A stretch of 64,000 nt of DNA, taken from Rhodospirillales bacterium (GTDB taxonomy: Bacteria > Pseudomonadota > Alphaproteobacteria > Rhodospirillales > SHVQ01). The first letter of the stretch is position 1. Every line of letters begins with the position of its first letter. The stretch is taken from positions 1 to 64,000 of the forward strand of contig SHVQ01000005.1 of the NCBI GenBank assembly GCA_009694195.1, written 5' to 3'. This document shows, piece by piece, positions 58,425 through 64,000 of the stretch. The translations under genes and the position numbers were made by a program. The notes beneath the pieces were generated by a model. It did no database searches and was not told the DNA's origin. It saw nothing but the letters and a program-made list of their open reading frames with translations.

Positions 58425-59279
58425 ATGACATCCCGACGCATCTCCCTCGATTCGCTGCGTGCCGAGATCGACAAGATCGACGACACGATGCATGACCTCA
58501 TCATGCGCCGCACCGGAATCGTCGAGCACGTCCGCGACCTGAAGAAAAAGAGCCCGGTGAAAATCCGCCCGGCGCGCGAGGCCGAGATTCTCTATCGCCT
58601 GATGGCCCGCCACCGCGGGCCGTTTCCGAAGCGCGAGATCGCCCGCATCTGGCGCGAGCTGATCGTCGCCACGCTCACCTTCGAGGGGCCGTTCTCGCTC
58701 GCCGTCCTCGGCGCCGGCGACGAATCCGGCTACGTCGAGCTCGCGCGCGATCAATACGGCGCATTCACGCCGGTGATCCGCCACCGCTCGGCCAAAAGAG
58801 TCGTCGACGCCGTGCGCGCGCAGAAGGCGACGCTCGGGATTCTTCCGCTGCCGCGCACCCGCGACCCCTGGTTGCGCCACCTGATGGGGGACGCCGCCCC
58901 CAAGGTCATCGCGCGGCTTCCGTTCATCGGTCACGGCTCGAGCTCCAGGAAGGCGCTGCAGGCGCTCGTCATCTGTCCGGTCGCCCAGGAGCCGACGGGG
59001 CGCGACGTGAGCTATCTTGCGATCGAGGCAGCCGAGAAGATCGCGCCCACTCGGCTCCGCAAGGCGTTCCAAGCGGCGTGCCTTCCCGTGCGTTCTCTCG
59101 CTGCCTGGAAGGACAAATCGCCTCGCGGCTGGCTGTATTTGACGGAAGTCGGCGATTTCGTCGGCAGCGACGACGGCCGGCGGGATCTCGTTCTTCGCGC
59201 CCTGGCGCCGGCCGCGACACGGATCATCGGGCTCGGCGGCTACGCGGAGCCGTTGACCCGCAAGGAGCTTCGGTCATGA
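58425..59279 (+). CDS. Chorismate mutase with degenerate prephenate dehydratase-like C-terminal domain
   Basis: A 284-residue protein. The N-terminal AroQ helical domain (about 1–85) has SLRAEIDKIDDTMHDLIMRRTGIVEHVRDLKKK and PAREAEILYRL. The rest resembles a prephenate dehydratase-like fold but lacks the Thr-Arg-Phe catalytic motif, and a true PheA is encoded at 55211. It likely converts chorismate to prephenate only. ATG 58425 is taken; ATG 58383 in frame is possible. Its stop overlaps the hisC start (ATGA). Confidence 0.88.
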   Translation: MTSRRISLDSLRAEIDKIDDTMHDLIMRRTGIVEHVRDLKKKSPVKIRPAREAEILYRLMARHRGPFPKREIARIWRELIVATLTFEGPFSLAVLGAGDESGYVELARDQYGAFTPVIRHRSAKRVVDAVRAQKATLGILPLPRTRDPWLRHLMGDAAPKVIARLPFIGHGSSSRKALQALVICPVAQEPTGRDVSYLAIEAAEKIAPTRLRKAFQAACLPVRSLAAWKDKSPRGWLYLTEVGDFVGSDDGRRDLVLRALAPAATRIIGLGGYAEPLTRKELRS

Positions 59280-60364
59280 GCGCGCTTTCGCCCCGCCCGG
59301 GCATCCTCGAGATCGCCCCCTACGTCGGCGGCGAGTCGTCGATTCCCGGCGTCGCGAAGGCGATCAAGCTGTCCTCCAACGAGAGCGCCCTCGGGCCGAG
59401 CCCGAAGGCGACCGCCGCTTATAAGCATGTCGACTTGGGCCGCTACCCCGACGGCGGCGCCACCGAGTTGCGGAACGCGCTCGGCAAGCGTTTCGGTCTC
59501 GATCCGGAGCGCATCGTGTGCGGGGCCGGGTCCGACGACGTGATCCACCTGCTCGCCTTGGCGTACGCGGGGCCGGGCGACGAGGTGATCTACAACCAGC
59601 ACGGATTCCTCCTCTACCCGATCGCGGCGCGCTCGGTCGGCGCGGTGCCGGTCCCGACCCCTGAGCGCAACTTGACCGCCGACGTGGATGCCTTCCTCGC
59701 CGCCGTGACGCCGCGGACCAAGATCGTGTTCGTCGCCAACCCGAACAATCCGACCGGGACTTATATTCCGCGGAGCGGGATGGCGCGGCTGCGGCGCGAG
59801 CTGCCGCCCCACGTGCTGCTGGTGATCGATGCGGCCTACGCCGAATACGTGGAGCGCAACGATTATTCGCCTGGATCCGAGTTCGTGGATGCCGGCGACA
59901 ACGTCGCGATGACCCGCACCTTCTCCAAGATCTTCGGCCTTGCGGCGCTCCGTCTCGGTTGGGCCTATTGCCCGCCCGCCATGGCCGACATCCTCAACCG
60001 CATCCGCAATCCGTTCAGCGCCTCTGCCGCCGCGATTGCTGCCGGCGTCGCCGCCGTCGAAGATTGGGATCACGTCACGCGCGTGCTCCGGCACACGCAC
60101 GCCTGGAAGGCATGGACGGAGGAAAAACTCATGACGCTCGGCTACCAGGTGCTGCCGACGGTCGCCAACTTCCTTCTCGTGCGCTTTCCGGCCGAGCCGG
60201 GCCGCGATGTGGACGCCGCGGACGCGGCGCTCAAGAAGCACGGCATCATTGCCCGACGCGTCGCCAAGTACGGGCTCCCCGATTGCCTCCGCATCACGGT
60301 CGGGCGTGCGAGCGAGATGCGGGCCTTGGTCAAGGCCTTGCGCGAATTCAAGGCGAACGCATAA
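59276..60364 (+). CDS. hisC: Histidinol-phosphate/aromatic aminotransferase
   Basis: A 362-residue class II PLP aminotransferase. Features are KLSSNESALGPSPKA, FVANPNNPTGTY, LLVIDAAYAEY, and the PLP lysine in TRTFSKIFGLAALRLGW (Lys218), then LRITVGR near the end. Its place between chorismate mutase and prephenate dehydrogenase suggests that it also transaminates aromatic keto acids or prephenate. ATG 59276 overlaps the upstream stop (ATGA). Confidence 0.94.
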   Translation: MSALSPRPGILEIAPYVGGESSIPGVAKAIKLSSNESALGPSPKATAAYKHVDLGRYPDGGATELRNALGKRFGLDPERIVCGAGSDDVIHLLALAYAGPGDEVIYNQHGFLLYPIAARSVGAVPVPTPERNLTADVDAFLAAVTPRTKIVFVANPNNPTGTYIPRSGMARLRRELPPHVLLVIDAAYAEYVERNDYSPGSEFVDAGDNVAMTRTFSKIFGLAALRLGWAYCPPAMADILNRIRNPFSASAAAIAAGVAAVEDWDHVTRVLRHTHAWKAWTEEKLMTLGYQVLPTVANFLLVRFPAEPGRDVDAADAALKKHGIIARRVAKYGLPDCLRITVGRASEMRALVKALREFKANA

Positions 60365-60375
60365 AGGGGACGCTC

Positions 60376-61272
60376 ATGGGGCCCGCACAAACCAAACCTC
60401 TGTTCGAACGCGTGGCACTGATCGGGATCGGGCTGATCGGCTCGTCCCTCGCGCACGTGATCCGGCGGGACGGGCTCGCTCGCCACATCGCGGTCGCGGC
60501 GCGGACGCAAACGACGCTCGATACCGCCAAAAGGCTCGGGCTCGGCGATAGCTTCACGCTCGATGCGGCTGAAGCCGTGAAGGGCGCCGATCTCGTGGTG
60601 ATCTGCACGCCGCTCGGCGCCTACAAGGACGTGATCAAGGTGATCGCGCCCGCGCTCCGGCCGGGGACGATCCTGAGCGACGTGGGCTCGGTGAAGGAGA
60701 CCATGCGCCGGGACGTAACGCCGTTCGTGCCGACGGGCGTGCACGTGGTGCCCGGCCACCCCGTGGCGGGCACCGAGCACTCGGGCCCGGAGTCCGGTTT
60801 CGCCGAGCTGTTCCGCGGGCGGTGGTGCATCCTCACGCCCGAGCCCGGCACCGACAAGCAGGCGATCGAACGGGTCGAGGAGCTCTGGCGCAGCGCCGGC
60901 ATGCTGATCGAATTCATGGAGATTTCGCATCACGACCAGGTGCTGGCGATCACGTCCCACCTTCCGCACCTGATCGCCTACACGATCGTCGGGACGGCGA
61001 CCGATCTGGAAGAGCATCTGAAGGGTGAGGTGATCAAGTTCTCGGCCAGCGGCTTTCGTGATTTCACCCGCATCGCCGCCTCCGACCCGGTCATGTGGCG
61101 GGACATCTTTCTTGCCAACCGCGAGGCCGTGCTCGAGATCCTCGGCCGCTTCACCGAGGACCTGACCGCCATGCAACGGGCGATCCGGCGGGGCGAGGGC
61201 GACATGCTGCAAAGCGTGTTCACCCGCACGCGCGCGATCCGCAGGAGCATCATCGAGGCGAAGCAGGCGTAA
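60376..61272 (+). CDS. tyrA: Prephenate/arogenate dehydrogenase
   Basis: A 298-residue NAD(P)-dependent dehydrogenase. The nucleotide site is VALIGIGLIGSSLAHVIRR. The conserved SDVGSVKE, PGHPVAGTEHSGPESGFAELF and SHLPHLIAYTIVG segments include the catalytic and substrate-binding residues. It oxidatively decarboxylates prephenate or arogenate in tyrosine synthesis. It has no ACT domain. AAGGGG precedes the ATG by about eight bases. It is the last gene of the aroQ–hisC–tyrA operon. Confidence 0.94.
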   Translation: MGPAQTKPLFERVALIGIGLIGSSLAHVIRRDGLARHIAVAARTQTTLDTAKRLGLGDSFTLDAAEAVKGADLVVICTPLGAYKDVIKVIAPALRPGTILSDVGSVKETMRRDVTPFVPTGVHVVPGHPVAGTEHSGPESGFAELFRGRWCILTPEPGTDKQAIERVEELWRSAGMLIEFMEISHHDQVLAITSHLPHLIAYTIVGTATDLEEHLKGEVIKFSASGFRDFTRIAASDPVMWRDIFLANREAVLEILGRFTEDLTAMQRAIRRGEGDMLQSVFTRTRAIRRSIIEAKQA

Positions 61273-61278
61273 GGCCCG

Positions 61279-61905
61279 CTACAGCGGCAGCCCGGTCTTT
61301 TTCCGTGCCCGCTCCCACTTGTCGCCGTTCTGGTCGTCGAACAGCATCCCTTCGTCCGCCGGGGCCGTGAGCCAGTCGCCGCGGGCGAGCTCGCCCTCCA
61401 ACTGGCCCGGCCCCCAGCCCGCGTAGCCGAGGGCGAAGATGCTGCGGCGGGGACCGGCGCCCTCGCCGATCGCTTTCAGCACGTCCCGCTCGCCGGTCAT
61501 CGAGATCCGGCTGTTGACGACCTTGGTGTGCTCGGACTTGTAGTCCCCCGTGTGGAGGACGAAGCCTCGGCCCGGCTCCACCGGACCGCCGTAGTGAACG
61601 CGCATCTGCCCCTGGGCGGACGGCACGTCGATCCCGAACCCCTTGAGGAAGGCCGCGAGCGGCCCTTCGCCGAGCACCCGGTTGACGATCAATCCGAACG
61701 CCCCGTTGGCGTCATGGGCGATCATATAGATCACGGACTCGGCGAATCGGGGATCGCCCATCTGCGGGCCCGCGATCAGGAGCTGGCCCGTGAGGAAATT
61801 GCGCGCGCTCCCGCCCTTTGGCTCCGTTGCCTCCTTGGCGGCTGCGCCCAGGGGAAGCCATAACAGAACGGCCAGCACGATCGTGAGAAAGCGGCGCCTC
61901 GGCAT
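61279..61905 (-). CDS. YqgE/AlgH-family protein with an N-terminal signal peptide
   Basis: A 208-residue YqgE/AlgH protein: FLTGQLLIAGPQMGDPRFAESVIYMIAHDANGAFGLIVNR, then YGGPV and GYAGWGPGQLEGELARGDW. Unlike the usual cytoplasmic form it begins with a clear secretion signal, MPRRRFLTIVLAVLLWLPLGAAA, with no lipoprotein cysteine. The function of the family is uncertain. It converges with tyrA six bases away. Confidence 0.9.
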   Translation of the reverse strand: MPRRRFLTIVLAVLLWLPLGAAAKEATEPKGGSARNFLTGQLLIAGPQMGDPRFAESVIYMIAHDANGAFGLIVNRVLGEGPLAAFLKGFGIDVPSAQGQMRVHYGGPVEPGRGFVLHTGDYKSEHTKVVNSRISMTGERDVLKAIGEGAGPRRSIFALGYAGWGPGQLEGELARGDWLTAPADEGMLFDDQNGDKWERARKKTGLPL

Positions 61906-61951
61906 ATCCTGAAGACCTCGAAGGCCATGCTAGCAAATCGAGAACGGCTGT

Positions 61952-63070
61952 TCACCGCAAGGGCATTCGCTCCCAGCGGATGCGTCCGACTTGCATGAGG
62001 GGAATCGGTCCCGTGAACAGTTTTTGGTCCTGCAGCGAGATCGAGAGGTCGAGGACGGCAGCCCCGCCGCCCTCCGGCCGTCTCGCCAGCGCCCCTAGCA
62101 CGAACCGCGCCGTCGTCGCGTCCCGGCCGCGCACGACGCCGCGTTCGCGGAGCGCGTCCACGGTTTCGTAGAAACCCTCCGCCCGGCCGGAAAACGCGCC
62201 GATCGGTTGCAGGTCGCCGTCCAGCGCGAGGGTGCCGTCGATCTGGAGGCGAAGGGGCCCGTAGGCCACTCTCAAAGCCTCGATCTCGATGGTGCCGCCG
62301 TTGTCACGCCACCGCGCGATCGCCTCGGGCCACGGCTCGCGCGGAATCTCGCCCAGCACTTTGACCGTCCCGCCGGCGTGCGAAACATCGCGGCCCAATG
62401 GCAGCCCCGCCGCCTGCGGCAGCCGCAGGCCATCCAGGGCGATCTCGCCCATCACCGTGGCCGTGCGGTGGTCGCCGCCCGCGGGCACGGGCGGACGGCG
62501 GAACGTCGCGCGCGCGCTTTTGAGCGAAAGCGTCGCCGCCTCGCGCTCGGCCGAGTAGGGCTCCTCCGGATGCAGCTCCACGTCGTCGACGGCGACCGTC
62601 ACGGTTCCGAGCAGGCCGCGCGAAAGCTGCAATTCGGCCTCGATGTTCCGCGACTCGCCGGTCAGCGCCAAGGTCCCGTCGGGGGTGCCGATATCGAGCT
62701 TGTGACGGCCGATCAGCGACACCGTTGCCCGGGTGAGATCCCAAGGGCTGACGCGGACGACAACGCGTTTCCCCCGCCAGTCCCATCCGCGAAAACCATG
62801 CGGCTGACCCATCCGCGGATTGTCGACGAGCACGCGGAGGCTGAACGGAAATCCGCGCACCCGAATCCCGGTGTAGGCGACCTCGAATCCTTCCGCTCTC
62901 CGCTGGGCGATCCAGCCGACGACGCCGGCCTCCACGCTTTCGGCCACTTGCAGCCAATAGACGCCATACGCGGCGGCCGCCAGGGCGGCCGCGACCGCGA
63001 CGGCCGCCGACAGCCGCTTTCGCCGCGCCGGCCGCTCAATGGGGGGAGAGGACTCTGGCTCTGATGGCAT
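61952..63070 (-). CDS. DUF2125-family envelope protein
   Basis: A 372-residue protein with a single N-terminal membrane segment (about residues 20–42) and a long soluble part rich in beta-type alternating sequence. GFEVAYTGIRVRGFPFSLRVLVDNPRM is the DUF2125 hallmark, and RLQIDGTLALDGDLQPIGAFSGRAEGF lies further on. The family is common in alphaproteobacteria and of unknown function, with an AsmA-like look. ATG 63070 is preferred over an ATG seven codons upstream. Confidence 0.85.
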   Translation of the reverse strand: MPSEPESSPPIERPARRKRLSAAVAVAAALAAAAYGVYWLQVAESVEAGVVGWIAQRRAEGFEVAYTGIRVRGFPFSLRVLVDNPRMGQPHGFRGWDWRGKRVVVRVSPWDLTRATVSLIGRHKLDIGTPDGTLALTGESRNIEAELQLSRGLLGTVTVAVDDVELHPEEPYSAEREAATLSLKSARATFRRPPVPAGGDHRTATVMGEIALDGLRLPQAAGLPLGRDVSHAGGTVKVLGEIPREPWPEAIARWRDNGGTIEIEALRVAYGPLRLQIDGTLALDGDLQPIGAFSGRAEGFYETVDALRERGVVRGRDATTARFVLGALARRPEGGGAAVLDLSISLQDQKLFTGPIPLMQVGRIRWERMPLR

Positions 63071-63207
63071 CGTTCGGCTTATGGGAAACACACGCTCCGA
63101 CTCTCGGGCGCCCTGCGTCCTTTATAGTCGTCTCGCGGGCTTCGACGATAGGCCGTTGCGAGAGGCCAGGCGAGCCGTTAGCCTCCCCGGCCAAGACGAC
63201 CGCCCCG

Positions 63208-64000
63208 ATGACAGCTCCTTCGCAATCCTTGAGCGCGGCCAAGAGCGGCGATTCGCTTCTCATCCAGGCGATGCCGTTCGTCTTCGTGTTCCTGTGGAGC
63301 ACGGGGTTCATCGGCGCCAAGATCGTGATGCCGCACGCGGAGCCGTTCACGTTCCTAACGGTTCGCTTCGCGATCGTGGGTGCGCTGATGGCGTCCGCCG
63401 CGCTTGTCCTGGGGGCGCGTTGGCCCGGCACGTGGCGCGAGGCGGGGCATCTCGGAGTCGTCGGCCTTCTGATCCATGCCGTCTATCTCGGCGGCGTGTT
63501 CTTTTCGATCGCCCACGGCTTTCCCGCGGGGCTCGCCGCGCTCCTGGTCGCGACACAGCCGATCTTGACGGCGCTCTTCGCGGGCCCGATCGCGGGCGAA
63601 CGGCTCTCGATACAGCAGTGGGCGGGGCTCGTCCTCGGATTCGCCGGCGTCGCGCTGGTCGTGGGGCACAAGGCCGCGTTCGAGCCCGGCGGTCTGTTCG
63701 GTATCCTCGCCTGCGCCGTTGCCGTTCTCGGAATCTCGGCCGGGACTGCCTATCAAAAGCGGTTCGGCGGCGGCATGGACTTGCGCTCGGGCTCGGCCAT
63801 CCAATTTTCCGCCGCGGCGGTGCCGATGGCCCTTCTCGCGCTCGCCTTTGAGACCCGCGAGATCCAGTGGACAGCCGAGTTCCTCTGGGGCTCCGCCTAC
63901 ATGATTCTGGTGCTGTCGCTCGGTTCCGTCAGCATCTTTCTCTTCCTGCTGCGGCGCGGCGCCGTCGCCCGGGTGGTGAGCTATCTCTATCTCACGCCGC
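63208..64000 (+). CDS. EamA/DMT-family transporter (partial, runs off the window)
   Basis: The first 264 codons of a drug/metabolite-type transporter are present with no stop before the window ends. Hydrophobic segments begin at FVFVFLWSTGFIGAKIVMPH, then PFTFLTVRFAIVGALM, and alternate regularly for at least eight helices. The second half-repeat begins near GGLFGILACAVAVLGISAGTAYQKRF. The paired-repeat layout is typical of EamA exporters; the substrate cannot be inferred. It is divergent from the DUF2125 gene across about 137 bp. Confidence 0.9.
   Translation, partial: MTAPSQSLSAAKSGDSLLIQAMPFVFVFLWSTGFIGAKIVMPHAEPFTFLTVRFAIVGALMASAALVLGARWPGTWREAGHLGVVGLLIHAVYLGGVFFSIAHGFPAGLAALLVATQPILTALFAGPIAGERLSIQQWAGLVLGFAGVALVVGHKAAFEPGGLFGILACAVAVLGISAGTAYQKRFGGGMDLRSGSAIQFSAAAVPMALLALAFETREIQWTAEFLWGSAYMILVLSLGSVSIFLFLLRRGAVARVVSYLYLTP

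Overview
This 64 kb window is high-GC chromosomal DNA from an alphaproteobacterium. It fits Rhodospirillales/Hyphomicrobiales-type organisms best. The evidence is the contiguous block pckA–hugZ–cbtAB–chvI–chvG–hprK–rapZ–EIIA–HPr–EI–ahcY, the presence of addAB instead of recBCD, the cycM–kdsB–pheA and metW–metX clusters, and coding regions with strongly GC-rich third positions. Species cannot be named from the sequence alone. Most genes are housekeeping and tightly packed, with many 4-base start/stop overlaps (ATGA or GTGA).

Layout. 1–2.0 kb: tRNA-Ala(GGC) with a terminator, then a DinJ/YafQ toxin–antitoxin pair lying between two 115/117-identical direct repeats; the downstream repeat is the promoter and 5' end of an intact glyoxalase II gene. 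2.0–11.2 kb (minus strand): trxA, the AddAB break-repair nuclease-helicase, and a murU–amgK–tsaE operon for cell-wall sugar recycling and tRNA t6A modification. 11.3–23.4 kb: an accessory metabolic block with a TrxR-like ferredoxin/flavodoxin-NADP reductase, two tandem dihaem cytochromes c4, a class V PLP enzyme, an agmatinase-family ureohydrolase, a TPP enzyme resembling sulfoacetaldehyde acetyltransferase, and a complete Dpp/Opp-type ABC importer. It sits between tsaE and a PAS histidine kinase, which I recall as near neighbours in many alphaproteobacteria.

23.4–37.5 kb is a regulatory and central-carbon block. It holds a PAS histidine kinase, ahcY, a PTS phosphorelay without sugar permeases (EI, HPr, EIIA-Man-type, RapZ, HPr kinase), the envelope-stress pair ChvG/ChvI, a cobalamin riboswitch driving cbtB–cbtA, a HugZ-family protein and PEP carboxykinase. 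37.5–46.1 kb: a DUF423 membrane protein, an unusual fusion of a putative PD-(D/E)xK domain with a HigA-like HTH, glutamate synthase (gltB, gltD), and an undecaprenyl-diphosphatase with a divergent first active-site motif.

46.1–52.8 kb: a second peptide importer (yejABEF) with ghrA as its last gene. 52.9–58.3 kb: hisN–cycM, divergent from kdsB–pheA, then metX–metW. 58.3–61.3 kb: a chorismate mutase–hisC–tyrA aromatic amino-acid operon preceded by a terminator-like hairpin and a short open frame that overlaps its start. The window ends with a YqgE-family protein carrying a signal peptide, a DUF2125 protein and the first 264 codons of an EamA-type transporter. Short palindromic intergenic repeats occur near 2.0, 50.9 and 56.2 kb. 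I found no rRNA, CRISPR array, insertion sequence, prophage or replication origin.
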